Shown one piece after another: positions 38,397 through 48,114 of a stretch of 64,000 bases of DNA (position 1 is the stretch's first letter; each line of letters opens with the position of its first letter). The DNA is taken from assembly GCA_013177855.1 (NCBI GenBank), contig JABLYA010000001.1:1349231-1413230 (forward strand), in the 5' to 3' direction. The position numbers and the translations under genes are program-made. Source of the DNA: Ignavibacteria bacterium (GTDB lineage: Bacteria > Bacteroidota > Ignavibacteria > Ch128b). The notes below the pieces were generated by a model that worked only from the letters and a program-made list of their open reading frames with translations, did not search any database and had not been told where the DNA came from.

Positions 38397-40637
38397 TTAA
38401 AGATTTTTCTTCCTAATTCGCAATGAATTAGTCACCACCGAAACAGAACTTAGAGACATTGCGGCTGCAGCAATCATTGGGTTCAAAATTCCAGCGGCTG
38501 CGAGTGGAATTCCAATTACATTGTAAATAAAAGCCCAGAAAAGATTTTGTTTAATCGCTTTAATTGTTAAATGCGATAATTTTATTGCTTTATAAACATC
38601 CATCAAATCGTTTTTCATTAATGTGATATCTGCAGTTTCCATCGCTATATCTGTTCCACTCGACATTGCAATGCTTACATCAGCTTCGGCAAGAGCCGGC
38701 GCATCATTAATTCCATCACCAACCATCGCAATAACTTTATTCTGTCCTTTTAATTCACGAATAACTTTTGCCTTTCCGTCTGGTAAGACTCTCGCAAAGT
38801 ATTTATCAATTCCTGTTTGTGCTGCAATTGCACGAGCAGTCTCTTCGTTATCACCAGTTATCATCATCACTCTAATTCCAAGCGACTTTAATTTTTCGAT
38901 TGCCTGAATGGAATTTTTCTTAATTGGATCACTAACCGAAATTAATGCTGAAGGATTTTTATTGATAGAAACAAAAACTAAAATTTTACCTTCTGTGAAA
39001 AGCGTTTCTATCAACTTTTTATGAGTGGAAAAATCAATCCCTTCTCTTTTCATTAAATCTTCTGTTCCTATTAAAATTTTGTCTTCACCAAAATCAGCTT
39101 CAATACCAAAACCTGGAAAGTATTTAAAATTATCCGGTTCAACCAATTCAATTCCGTTTTCCTTAGAATGATCTCTAATTGCCTTAGCAATTGGATGTTC
39201 TGATTTATTTTCAGCAGATGCAATTAACCTCAAGTTTAATTCATTGTTTGTCTCATTCAGAAAAATTATTTCATTAACTTTTGGTTTACCTTCGGTGATT
39301 GTTCCTGTTTTATCCAGAACAAGATCTGTAATTTTATGAGTAAGTTCGAGACTTTGAGCATTCTTAATTAAAATTCCATTATCAGCACCAATGCCAGTTC
39401 CCACAATCAAAGCAGTTGGAGTTGCAAGGCCCAAAGCGCAAGGACAGGCAATAATTAAAACAGCAACAAAATGAATTAAAGCTGTAGAGAAATTTGAACC
39501 GCTTAAAATCCAGGCAATGAAAGTCAAAGTTGCAATAAGAATAACAACAGGGACAAAAACCGAAGCAATTTTATCTGCAAGATTTTGAATCGGCGCCTTG
39601 GATGCTTGTGCTTCCTCAACCAGTTTAATTATCTGCCCAAGAATTGAATTCTTCCCCGTTGCAGAAACTCTGAAATTAAAGCTTCCTGCAAGATTAATTG
39701 TACCACCAATAACTTTATCCCCTTCTTTTTTCTCAACGGGAAGACTTTCTCCTGTTATCATTGATTCGTCAATAGAGGATAAACCATTCACAATAAATCC
39801 ATCAGCAGGAACTCTCTCGCCAGGTCTTACGACTACTAAGTCATTAATCTTTAATTCTTCAATTTTTATTGTTATTTCAATCCCATTTCTGATAACATTT
39901 GCAGTTTTCGGTTTCAATCCAATCAGTTTTTTGATTGCTTCAGAGGTTTTGGATTTCGATTTTGCTTCAAGGTATCTTCCAAAAAGAATTAAAGTAATAA
40001 TTACTGCTGATGTATCATAATAAACTTGCTGATGAGCAGGATGTCCACTAATTCCCAAAAGTTCAGGGAAGAAAGTTACTATAGTACTATACAAGTAAGC
40101 CGAGCCCGTACCAACTGCAACGAGAGTATTCATATCGAAAGAAAAATGTTTTAGTGTACTCCAGGCAATCTTGAAAAATCTTTTACCGCTTTTAAAGACC
40201 ACAGGTGTTGTTAATATAAAAAGCAAGTATGATGAATAATTGAAGAAGCTCCCAATTGCTTTTTGAAAAGGCTCATACATTATAAGCATACTTATCAGGA
40301 AAACTGGTAATGTAAATATGAGCGAGAATTTTAAGTCATTTTTTAAATCAGATAAATATTTCTCTCTTTCTTTATCAACAAAATCTTCAACCGAAAGTTT
40401 ATCTTCATTTGATTCAATTACACTGTAACCTGCTTTTTCAACTGCTTCTTTTAATCTCTCAAAATCAACTTTAGACGGGTCAATTTTAACTTGAGCCTGT
40501 TCCGTTGCGAGATTTACAATTGCCTCTTGAACTCCTTCTACTTTTTTCAAAGCTTTTTCCACTCTTAAAACACAGCTTGCACAGGTCATTCCTTCAATTG
40601 GCAGAGTTATGATGTCCGTTTTAATTTTATTCTCCAT
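38397..40637 (-). CDS. copA: Copper-translocating P1B-type ATPase
   Basis: This 746-residue heavy-metal exporter has one N-terminal HMA domain with GMTCASC (Cys19, Cys22) and a transmembrane CPC motif in [18 protein letters not shown] (about residue 397). The phosphorylation motif is [11 protein letters not shown], with SEHPIAKAI for nucleotide binding and [21 protein letters not shown] in the hinge. The CPC plus the C-terminal [19 protein letters not shown] helix fits Cu(I) export (CopA type); silver is also possible. It heads the unit with the small Cys-rich protein. A 154 bp spacer separates it from the CDF transporter gene upstream; no CueR or CsoR regulator is visible. Confidence 0.95.
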   Translation of the reverse strand: MENKIKTDIITLPIEGMTCASCVLRVEKALKKVEGVQEAIVNLATEQAQVKIDPSKVDFERLKEAVEKAGYSVIESNEDKLSVEDFVDKEREKYLSDLKNDLKFSLIFTLPVFLISMLIMYEPFQKAIGSFFNYSSYLLFILTTPVVFKSGKRFFKIAWSTLKHFSFDMNTLVAVGTGSAYLYSTIVTFFPELLGISGHPAHQQVYYDTSAVIITLILFGRYLEAKSKSKTSEAIKKLIGLKPKTANVIRNGIEITIKIEELKINDLVVVRPGERVPADGFIVNGLSSIDESMITGESLPVEKKEGDKVIGGTINLAGSFNFRVSATGKNSILGQIIKLVEEAQASKAPIQNLADKIASVFVPVVILIATLTFIAWILSGSNFSTALIHFVAVLIIACPCALGLATPTALIVGTGIGADNGILIKNAQSLELTHKITDLVLDKTGTITEGKPKVNEIIFLNETNNELNLRLIASAENKSEHPIAKAIRDHSKENGIELVEPDNFKYFPGFGIEADFGEDKILIGTEDLMKREGIDFSTHKKLIETLFTEGKILVFVSINKNPSALISVSDPIKKNSIQAIEKLKSLGIRVMMITGDNEETARAIAAQTGIDKYFARVLPDGKAKVIRELKGQNKVIAMVGDGINDAPALAEADVSIAMSSGTDIAMETADITLMKNDLMDVYKAIKLSHLTIKAIKQNLFWAFIYNVIGIPLAAAGILNPMIAAAAMSLSSVSVVTNSLRIRKKNL

Positions 40638-40791
40638 TTTTCACCAAAGTTTTTCAATTAAACAAAACTAAAACAATGAAAGTTTTAAATTTTGAATTTA
40701 TTAAGCTCAAGTGAATTATTTAAGAATATTATCTGATATCCACTGAACAAAATTTTTGAAAAGTAAAAACTATAATTCCTTGCTAAAAACT

Positions 40792-41790
40792 TCACTCCAT
40801 CAACGGAATAACAACTGAGTTACTGATACAATTTTCCTTATTCCATTCAAGTTTGTTAATAAAATCTGAGCTTCGAATTGAACAATCTTTTTTCTCACAA
40901 TACTGACAATGGTCAGGTTTACAGGGATCAAAGTGAAGCATTGTTTGGAGTTCTGCTTCAAGATTTTGTCGTAAGGATTCTGTAATGAATTTCTGAATTT
41001 GATGAGATTGTTCAATGGTATAGTAAGACGGAATTATTAAATGAAAATCCACATAATGATGATTGCCTGCACTCCATGTTCTTAATTTATGAATTTCGAT
41101 AAAATCATCATGTCTTATTTTGTTAAGGGCAGGAATTAATTTTTCAAGGAATTGATCGTCTCGTTCTTGCATTAACCCGCGAATTGAATGACGAACGAGT
41201 TTATAACCTGTTACAATTATATTTAATGCAACAAAAATTGCAATAAGTGGATCGAGGATCTTAAAATCTGTTATCATCACTACCACAATAGATATAAGAA
41301 CAGCAATGCTGGTAACTGAATCTGTCAAAATATGTTTTCCATCTGCTTCAAGAATTAATGATTTTGTTCTTTTACCAACTCGAATCAAAAACAATCCAAG
41401 AAACAAATTAATAGCTGATGCAGCAAAAATTAAATAAGCACCAACATCAAGTTGTTGAAGTTCAATTCCAAAAATTAAATCTTCAATTGCGAAAAATATT
41501 ATTGACAAAGCAGCCACAATTATTAATCCACCTTCAAAACCAGCTGAAAAGTACTCAATCTTTCCATGTCCATAAGGATGAGTTTCATCGGGAGGCTTTA
41601 ATGAAATAAGCAAACTTATAAATGCAATTGATGTAGCAAAAATGTGGACAATCGATTCAATAGCATCGGAAAGGATGGCAGATGAACCTGTTATTGCAAA
41701 CGCAAAAATTTTCAGGAAGAACATTAAAAAGCCAATTAAAAGAGAGAGGAGCGCCGCTTTTTTCTTATCACGTTCAAAATTGTTTATCAT
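40792..41790 (-). CDS. Cation diffusion facilitator metal transporter with Cys-rich tail
   Basis: This 332-residue CDF-family efflux protein has six predicted membrane helices. The metal sites are recognisable as SDAIESIVH in TM2 and HILTDSVTS in TM5. The cytoplasmic domain starts about residue 205 and includes the HKLRTWSAGNHHYVDFHLIIP metal-binding region. After the usual CDF end comes CKPDHCQYCEKKDC, a Cys/His cluster not standard in FieF or CzcD. It probably exports Zn, Fe or Mn; specificity cannot be read. It follows the TonB-like gene by 40 bp and precedes copA. Confidence 0.9.
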   Translation of the reverse strand: MINNFERDKKKAALLSLLIGFLMFFLKIFAFAITGSSAILSDAIESIVHIFATSIAFISLLISLKPPDETHPYGHGKIEYFSAGFEGGLIIVAALSIIFFAIEDLIFGIELQQLDVGAYLIFAASAINLFLGLFLIRVGKRTKSLILEADGKHILTDSVTSIAVLISIVVVMITDFKILDPLIAIFVALNIIVTGYKLVRHSIRGLMQERDDQFLEKLIPALNKIRHDDFIEIHKLRTWSAGNHHYVDFHLIIPSYYTIEQSHQIQKFITESLRQNLEAELQTMLHFDPCKPDHCQYCEKKDCSIRSSDFINKLEWNKENCISNSVVIPLME

Positions 41791-41830
41791 TTATTACTCC
41801 TTCAATATCTCAAAACTATCAATTTTATTT

Positions 41831-42556
41831 TTAATATGAATAACCGGCATTAAAAGAGCGAACCATTGCAAAAAACACCGGCTGAAATTTTTTGAATTCA
41901 TTTTCATTGGGCGAAGTTAATTTAATCACAAAATCAGCTTTGAATGCACCTGTTCTGATGTATACAACCTGGGTTACTTGTTCGTGAGTTTTCTGTGGTT
42001 TTGATATGTAATATTGCGCTCGATTATAAGTAAAAGATGAATCATACAAAGATGGATTGAAAAGATTTTTGTTTGTATTTACCTGAATTAAAACCGATAG
42101 CCTTTTATCATAATTGGAGTTCTCTCCGGGAATAAAAATTACACCATCGATTATTTCCTTCACACGGTTATCAAAAAAAATCCATCCGTCTGGAAATAGT
42201 ATTGAAACATTCAAGGTATTTTCTTCATAACGATTGATGATATCTGTAGTGTCAATTTCAATTCCAGCAAAAAAAATTTTTTCAGGTTTAATTTCCAGAG
42301 TATCCTTTTGTGGTAATCCTTGAACGACGACCTGAGGTTTTGGTTCTTCAATTTGTTTAAGCTCAACTGCAAATAGTTTTATTTTTTTTATTCTAATTTT
42401 GGTTGATTGGTTGAAATTAAGCCCAAGCAAAATTTGAATTACAATGATAAAGATCAGGTGAGAGACAAAAGAATAGTAAACTCCACGCTTCAGACCTTGA
42501 TACCATTCAAATTTTAATTTCTTGATTTTACTTTGAAAGTCAATATAACTATTCAT
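41831..42556 (-). CDS. Single-pass membrane protein with TonB-like N-terminus, unknown function
   Basis: This 241-residue protein has a short cytoplasmic N-terminus and one hydrophobic helix (about residues 28-46, VYYSFVSHLIFIIVIQILLG). A basic segment and VELKQIEEPKPQ follow, resembling the start of TonB or TonB-like proteins, and then a periplasmic beta-rich domain (about 95-241). The C-terminal domain lacks the usual TonB YP/VDG motifs, so I do not call it TonB. It sits 1 bp after the sfsA-like gene and 40 bp before the CDF gene. Confidence 0.65.
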   Translation of the reverse strand: MNSYIDFQSKIKKLKFEWYQGLKRGVYYSFVSHLIFIIVIQILLGLNFNQSTKIRIKKIKLFAVELKQIEEPKPQVVVQGLPQKDTLEIKPEKIFFAGIEIDTTDIINRYEENTLNVSILFPDGWIFFDNRVKEIIDGVIFIPGENSNYDKRLSVLIQVNTNKNLFNPSLYDSSFTYNRAQYYISKPQKTHEQVTQVVYIRTGAFKADFVIKLTSPNENEFKKFQPVFFAMVRSFNAGYSY

Positions 42557-42557
42557 C

Positions 42558-43733
42558 TTAAAGGTTGTACTTTTTTATAAGTCGTCCCATTCTAAAGTCC
42601 AGAATTAATTCAATAAAATCCTTTCGTTCCAAAGGATTTTGATAGAAATAGAAAAGATGAGAATTGCAATTACAATCACTTGAACCAAAATTTTTAATTT
42701 CCCCATCGGCGATTTTACTTAATTCAGAAGCAACTTCACATTCGAGTTTTTCGTTGCTTCTAATTTCGATTGATTTATGAATTTTCGTTTTATCGAGCAA
42801 GTAATCAATATGCCAGTGAAAATTTTTTATTTTTCGTTTATGTCTTTCGACTCTCTTTGAAAGATTTTGCATTGCACTTCCGATGTAACAATAGTATCCT
42901 TTTTCAAAAGAAATTTTGCCTAAACTTCCAATTTCAATTTTTTGTTTTCGATTATTATAAATTACAAGAACATAAGTTCCAGAATCTTCTAACTCTCTTT
43001 CCAGAACATTAAATGGAATTTTAACCTTTTTTATATTCATTGGATCAAGAGATAAAGTATAATCCCAATCAAGAGAATAGACAAAAAATCTCAGTTTATC
43101 TTTCAAATGAAAAAAGTTTCTTGCAAATTTTAAGTCAGTATGAAACTCAGGCAAAAAATATTCGACATTCTTATTATGAACTAAAAAAAGAACACCACCA
43201 ATTTTATCATCAGAATTCAATTCAGCGAGTTCATTTAAATGCTTTGTCCCTCTTTCTGTAATTGCATCGGGGAACATTGCAAGTTTTTTATGAAATAAAG
43301 TACAGGATTTGACCTCTAAGAAAAGTTCTTGCCTTCCATTGGTGAGATGAAAGTCAATTCTGCTGTTGTTTAAAGTCTTTTCTCTTGAAATAATATTAAA
43401 ATCTTTTAAATCCTCAATTAAATGATTTTTAAGAAGCCACTCAGCTACAGAATTTGTTTCGGAAGTATGAAGTAAAACTGGTTCTGAGTTTTTAAAAACA
43501 GCTGCAACCGTATAATTCAAATTTCGATCTTCTGAATTTGTCTTGTATAGAAGAATTCTAGAACCTTTAAAGAGCAGTTCCCACAACCTTCCTGGATTTG
43601 GCAGATGAGCAAGTTGTTTTTTGCCTTCAATTAAGCATTCAACAACAAAACGATTGAGTCTTCTGATGAAAATTCCTTCAATCAATTTTTCTCTTGTAAA
43701 ATTAAATATTGAGTAGTTTTTTGACTCATTCAT
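42558..43733 (-). CDS. SfsA-family protein fused to a DUF123 (GIY-YIG-like) domain
   Basis: This 391-residue protein has two domains. Residues about 14-232 match SfsA: FVVECLIEGKKQLAHLPNPGRL at the start, VLLHTSETNS, then SRIDFHL and LFLEVKSCTL, whose Asp, Glu and Lys resemble a PD-(D/E)xK nuclease site, and FPDAITERGTKHL. Residues about 252-375 match DUF123/Uri endonuclease-like proteins: GTYVLVIYN, KGYYCYIGSA, LSKRVERHKR and the FHWHIDYLL segment, with FGSSDCNCNSHLFYF near the end. SfsA was named for sugar fermentation stimulation and has nucleic-acid-binding properties; the fusion favours a nuclease or DNA-related role. It is the first gene of a three-gene minus-strand run. Confidence 0.87.
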   Translation of the reverse strand: MNESKNYSIFNFTREKLIEGIFIRRLNRFVVECLIEGKKQLAHLPNPGRLWELLFKGSRILLYKTNSEDRNLNYTVAAVFKNSEPVLLHTSETNSVAEWLLKNHLIEDLKDFNIISREKTLNNSRIDFHLTNGRQELFLEVKSCTLFHKKLAMFPDAITERGTKHLNELAELNSDDKIGGVLFLVHNKNVEYFLPEFHTDLKFARNFFHLKDKLRFFVYSLDWDYTLSLDPMNIKKVKIPFNVLERELEDSGTYVLVIYNNRKQKIEIGSLGKISFEKGYYCYIGSAMQNLSKRVERHKRKIKNFHWHIDYLLDKTKIHKSIEIRSNEKLECEVASELSKIADGEIKNFGSSDCNCNSHLFYFYQNPLERKDFIELILDFRMGRLIKKYNL

Positions 43734-43972
43734 AATTACAAATTAAAAGATTGAAAACTTTCAATGAAAGTTTCTTTACTTGTTTCAAGCATTAGATTTT
43801 GAATAAGAATTTCTAGAAGAATGATCATCCAAGCGAAATAGATTTTGTTACGAAGTTATTAAACAGGGAATTAACTTGAACGCTTGATTATAATGAGCAA
43901 ATTTAAAGGGAGGTAAATTAATTTTATGAATTGAATGACTTGCTGAACAAATTAATCAGATTGTTGCTTCGT

Positions 43973-44557
43973 TCAATTACAATACAATTCAAGTTCGACC
44001 ATTTCGCAAATAATGTGTTCGATTGTCAGGTGTCCTTCTTGAATTCGCTGAGTGTTTTCTGAAGGAACTTTGATAATCACATCGCAAAGATTACTCATCT
44101 TTCCGCCAGTTAATCCACTCAAACCTAAAACATACATTTTTTTGCTTTTAGCCATTTCAATTGCTTTGATAATATTCGGAGAGTTGCCGCTTGTCGAGAT
44201 TGCCCAGAGAACATCTCCTTCATTTCCAAGGCCTTCAACATTTCTTGCAAAAACATTCTCGTAACCAATATCATTTCCGCCGGCTGTTAAATTTGATGTG
44301 TCGGTTGTTAATGCAATCGCTGGTAATGCTGGCCTTTTAATATGATGACTCAGTCTTATCATTAATTCAGTTGCAATGTGTTGACAATCAGCAGCGCTTC
44401 CACCATTTCCAATCAATAAAAGTTTTTTTCCGCTCTTAAAAGCATTAACAAGCAAATCAACTGCTCTTAAAATATCCTGTTCACAATTTTCCAAAATTTG
44501 TCTTTTAAGATTTGCACTCTCGTTTAATGATTCTTTTATGAATTTTGATTTATCCAT
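43973..44557 (-). CDS. gmhA: Phosphoheptose isomerase
   Basis: This 194-residue SIS enzyme converts sedoheptulose 7-phosphate to D-glycero-D-manno-heptose 7-phosphate for LPS core or S-layer glycans. Signatures are LLIGNGGSAADCQHIATELMIRL, ALTTDTSNLTAGGNDIGYENVFARNVEGLG, STSGNSPNIIKAI and TQRIQEGHLTIEHIICEMVE with the metal-binding Glu and His. The start codon directly abuts the GGGPS stop codon. The other heptose genes (hldE, gmhB) are not in the window. Confidence 0.94.
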   Translation of the reverse strand: MDKSKFIKESLNESANLKRQILENCEQDILRAVDLLVNAFKSGKKLLLIGNGGSAADCQHIATELMIRLSHHIKRPALPAIALTTDTSNLTAGGNDIGYENVFARNVEGLGNEGDVLWAISTSGNSPNIIKAIEMAKSKKMYVLGLSGLTGGKMSNLCDVIIKVPSENTQRIQEGHLTIEHIICEMVELELYCN

Positions 44558-45328
44558 TTAAACCTCTGTTGTTTTTTTGATCTTGTAATGAACCGCCGAA
44601 GTAAATTCTTTTAAGTACTTAAAATTTTCAGGATTATCGAAATGATTTCCTACAACGATAATTTTTGCCCCTGCTTCAACTTTTTTTCTTGCTTCTTCCG
44701 GAGATCGAATACCTCCGCCAACAATCACTGGAACAGAAACAGTTTTACTTACTGCATAAATCATTTCTTCGGGAACAGAAAGTTCAGCACCGCTTCCCGC
44801 TTCAAGATATATTAATTTCATTCCCAGATATTCTGCCGCAAGTGCGTGAGCTGCTGCAAGATCTGGTTTGTGTCTCGGGATTGGTTTGCTGTTACTCAAA
44901 AATTCAGCTGTTGTTGCTTTGCCCGATTCAACCAAAATGTAAGCAGTTGATATAGGTTCTAATTTAATTCTTTTTATGAGGGGTGCAGCAATTACATGTT
45001 TACCGATTAAATTTTCCGGATTCCTTCCACTAACGATAGATAAAAACAGAATCGCATCAGCATAAGGACTTACCTGTTCAACACCACCAGGGAAAATCAC
45101 TACAGGAATTTTGGTTTTTTCTTTAATCACTTTTACAAATTGATTGAAATCTGAATCCAGAATAAGACTGCCGCCAATTAATAAAACATCGACATCGGCA
45201 TTTTCAAAGACCGGAATAAGTTCATCAAGTTTTTCAACTTTGGTTTTATCCGGGTCAAGTAGAAGGAAAAAAAGCGAGCCCTTCTTTTCTATATTTTCAA
45301 GAATATAATTATAAACTTTTGTGTTCAA
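44558..45328 (-). CDS. Geranylgeranylglyceryl/heptaprenylglyceryl phosphate synthase-like (GGGPS/PcrB family)
   Basis: This 256-residue TIM-barrel prenyltransferase has SLFFLLLDPDKTK at the N-terminus (Asp for Mg-diphosphate), DVLLIGGS, PVVIFPGGVEQVSPYADAIL, KLIYLEAGSGAEL for glycerol-1-phosphate, and PVIVGGGIRSPEEARK for phosphate binding. The family joins a polyprenyl group to glycerol-1-phosphate, the archaeal ether-lipid step. Bacteroidetes relatives contain group II GGGPS enzymes whose lipid products are poorly known. It is 13 bp after alaS and abuts gmhA. No glycerol-1-phosphate dehydrogenase or UbiA-type gene is visible here. Confidence 0.9.
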   Translation of the reverse strand: MNTKVYNYILENIEKKGSLFFLLLDPDKTKVEKLDELIPVFENADVDVLLIGGSLILDSDFNQFVKVIKEKTKIPVVIFPGGVEQVSPYADAILFLSIVSGRNPENLIGKHVIAAPLIKRIKLEPISTAYILVESGKATTAEFLSNSKPIPRHKPDLAAAHALAAEYLGMKLIYLEAGSGAELSVPEEMIYAVSKTVSVPVIVGGGIRSPEEARKKVEAGAKIIVVGNHFDNPENFKYLKEFTSAVHYKIKKTTEV

Positions 45329-45341
45329 TTTTCAGCTGCAT

Positions 45342-47903
45342 TTAGTTTTTAACTAATCTCTGAACAATTTTATCGAATTGATTTAGGGCATCATTCAGTT
45401 TCGAAAGATCTTTCCCACCAGCTGTTGCGAGATGAGGCCGTCCGCCGCCGCCACCGCCTACAATCTTAGCAACTTCGCCAACGATCTTTCCAGCATTCAA
45501 TTTTTTCTCTTTAATCAAATTATCAGTCACAACACACACAAATTGTACCTTATCTTCAATTGTTGATGCAAGAAGTCCAACACCGCTTTTCAGTTTTTCC
45601 CTGAGAACATCACCAAGCTCTTTTAATTGATCAATGTTGTCAACATTAACTACGCCCGAAACAACCGCAAAACCATCTATTTGTTTTTTATTGGTGACAA
45701 ATTTTTCGATATCATGGATTTTTTCTTGAAGCTTAAGCTTTGCAATTTCTTTTTCAAGCTGAAGTTTTTCTTCTAATAATTTTTCATACTTCTCGGAAAG
45801 TTCATTTAATTTTTGCAATTGTTCATCAATGTATTTTTCAACGCCTTCTCCTGTAACAGCTTCAATTCTTCTGACTCCACTGCTAATACTTCCTTCGGAA
45901 ATAATTTTCAACAAACCAATTTCTGATGTATTTGAAACATGCGTTCCGCCGCAAAATTCCATAGAGTAATCTCCAAATTGAACAACATTAACTCTATCAC
46001 CATACTTATCACCAAAAAACATTAAAGCGCCCATTTTCTTTGCTTCTTCAAAAGGAATATTTCTGTGATGAATCAGAGGAAGAGCTTCTCTTATTTTTTC
46101 GTTGATTAATTGTTCAATTGCTTCAAGTTCTTCTTTTGAAAGTTTTTTGTAATGAGTGAAATCGAATCTTAATCTTGACGGTTCGACAAGTGAGCCAGCT
46201 TGTTTTACATGATTACCTAAAATATCCCTTAAAGCTTTGTGGAGTAAATGAGTGGCGGAATGATTTCGCATAATTGATTTTCTTCGGAGTTTATCAACCA
46301 CAGCTTTTACAGTTTTATCCATCAAATCAAAATCAATTTCACTTACTTTGTGAATTATTAAATCACCTTCTCGTTGGGTATCGATTACATCAATCAAATA
46401 ATTATCGTAAATAATTTTTCCAGTGTCGCCAACCTGACCGCCGGCTTCACCATAAAATGGAGTTTGATCTAACACAACCAAATCTTTTTCCTGAGCAATG
46501 ACTTTGCTTTCAGAATCGAGTTTATCATATCCAACGAATTCAACTTTTTGTAATTTATCGGTATCGATTTTGCCAACAATAGCTGGTGCACCAAAAAATT
46601 TTTTCGTCTCCCTCGAGCGCGTTCTTTGCTCTTCCATTAATTCGTCAAATTTCTTACGATCAACACTAAAACCAATTTCCCTCGCCATCAACTCGGTTAA
46701 ATCAATTGGAAAACCGTAAGTATCGTAAAGTTTGAAAGCATCTTCGCCGGGAATAACCTTTGAATTTTCTTGTTGAAGTTTTTTCACAATCGAATCAAAA
46801 ATTTCAAGTCCGCGATCAAGTGTTTCACCAAAGGATTCTTCTTCAGCTTTAATTACTTCTTCAACTTGTTTTTGATTCTGTTTGATTTCCGGAAATACAT
46901 CGCCCATTGTTTCGACTAAAGTTGGGACAATTTTATAAATCATAGGCTCGTGCATTTCAAGCTTACGAGCAAATCTCGATGCTCTTCTTAAAATTCTTCT
47001 CAAAACATAGCCACGCCCTTCGTTCGAAGGAAGTGCGCCATCGGCAATTGCAAATGTAAGAGTTCGAATATGATCAGCGATAACCCTCATTGCAATTTGA
47101 TTTTCGTTTGAATCATATTTTTTGCCCGTTAACTCTTCTATTTTTTTTATCAACGGCGTAAAGATATCTGTATCATAATTTGACCTTTTATTTTGCAGAA
47201 CAGCACAAATCCTTTCGAAGCCCATCCCTGTGTCAACAAATTTATCTTTTAAAGGTTCAAGCGAACCATCTGGTAAACGATTGTATTGAATAAAAACTAA
47301 ATTCCAAATTTCGATGCAATCGGGAGTTCCTGCATTCACAAGGGAGGCATCATCAGGATTATCAGATAGATTAATATGAATTTCTGAACAGGGACCGCAG
47401 GGACCAGTATCTCCCATTTCCCAGAAATTGTCTTTTTCTCCAAATCTTAAAATATGATCTGGATTAATATCTGTTAGAGTTTTCCAGCAGTTAAACGCTT
47501 CATCGTCTGTTTTATAAACAGTTGCGTAGAGTCTTTCTTTTGGTAATTTCCAAACTTCAGTCAGTAGTTCCCAAGCCCATTGAATTGCTTCTTTTTTATA
47601 GTAATCACCAAACGACCAATTGCCGAGCATTTCAAAAAAAGTGTGGTGATAAGTATCGAAACCTACTTCCTCTAAATCGTTGTGTTTACCAGATACACGA
47701 ATACATTTTTGAGTATTAGCTGCTCGTTTATATTCCCTTGTTCCAATCCCAAGAAAAACATCTTTGAATTGATTCATTCCTGCGTTTGTAAATAGAAGGG
47801 TTGGATCGTCAAAGGGTATTACTGGTGAACTAGGGACAATTCTATGGTCTTTTTCTTTGAAAAAATCCAAAAATTGCTGTCTTATTTCTCTTGATGTTAA
47901 CAT
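45342..47903 (-). CDS. alaS: Alanine-tRNA ligase
   Basis: This class II synthetase has about 853 residues. The frame is open 14 codons further upstream (to 47945), but the start at 47903 is preferred because MLTSREIRQQFLDFF is the conserved AlaS N-terminus and GGA lies just upstream. Catalytic-core motifs include LFTNAGMNQFKD and HHTFFEMLGNWSFGDYYK. The editing domain has HSATHLLHKAL and FCGGTHVSNTSEIG (Zn ligands HxxxH and CxxxH). The C-terminal DHHA1/C-Ala domain has GGGGGGRPHLATAGG. It is the first gene of alaS-GGGPS-gmhA. Confidence 0.96.
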   Translation of the reverse strand: MLTSREIRQQFLDFFKEKDHRIVPSSPVIPFDDPTLLFTNAGMNQFKDVFLGIGTREYKRAANTQKCIRVSGKHNDLEEVGFDTYHHTFFEMLGNWSFGDYYKKEAIQWAWELLTEVWKLPKERLYATVYKTDDEAFNCWKTLTDINPDHILRFGEKDNFWEMGDTGPCGPCSEIHINLSDNPDDASLVNAGTPDCIEIWNLVFIQYNRLPDGSLEPLKDKFVDTGMGFERICAVLQNKRSNYDTDIFTPLIKKIEELTGKKYDSNENQIAMRVIADHIRTLTFAIADGALPSNEGRGYVLRRILRRASRFARKLEMHEPMIYKIVPTLVETMGDVFPEIKQNQKQVEEVIKAEEESFGETLDRGLEIFDSIVKKLQQENSKVIPGEDAFKLYDTYGFPIDLTELMAREIGFSVDRKKFDELMEEQRTRSRETKKFFGAPAIVGKIDTDKLQKVEFVGYDKLDSESKVIAQEKDLVVLDQTPFYGEAGGQVGDTGKIIYDNYLIDVIDTQREGDLIIHKVSEIDFDLMDKTVKAVVDKLRRKSIMRNHSATHLLHKALRDILGNHVKQAGSLVEPSRLRFDFTHYKKLSKEELEAIEQLINEKIREALPLIHHRNIPFEEAKKMGALMFFGDKYGDRVNVVQFGDYSMEFCGGTHVSNTSEIGLLKIISEGSISSGVRRIEAVTGEGVEKYIDEQLQKLNELSEKYEKLLEEKLQLEKEIAKLKLQEKIHDIEKFVTNKKQIDGFAVVSGVVNVDNIDQLKELGDVLREKLKSGVGLLASTIEDKVQFVCVVTDNLIKEKKLNAGKIVGEVAKIVGGGGGGRPHLATAGGKDLSKLNDALNQFDKIVQRLVKN

Positions 47904-48014
47904 AGTGTCCAATTTGTTTATTGATTGATTTTTATTAATAATCAAATATAAGTTTAAGATGAGTTTTATTCAATTTGCGGGAAAAGAAATGAATGATTAA
48001 AGCTTCGATATTAT

Positions 48015-48048
48015 AAAAATTGCCAGACTGAAACTGCTCAGCCTGGCA
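48015..48048 (-). terminator. Terminator after the duplicated helical protein gene
   Basis: TGCCAG (48021-48026) pairs with CTGGCA (48043-48048), with a further CTGA/TCAG pairing inside and one mismatch. On the minus strand it is followed by a T run (AAAAAT at 48015-48020 on plus). It lies about 65 bp beyond the stop of the gene at 48115. Confidence 0.75.
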
Positions 48049-48114
48049 TTAAAAATTTTTTGTTGTTTTATTTCTTAGGAATGACAGTATGATAGTAATT
48101 AAATCATATAATTT

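Noticed and set aside
41831-42556. Calling this gene tonB because of its N-terminal anchor and proline-containing segment.
   Set aside because: The periplasmic domain lacks recognisable TonB C-terminal motifs and has only a short EEPKPQ stretch instead of a long Pro-rich spacer.
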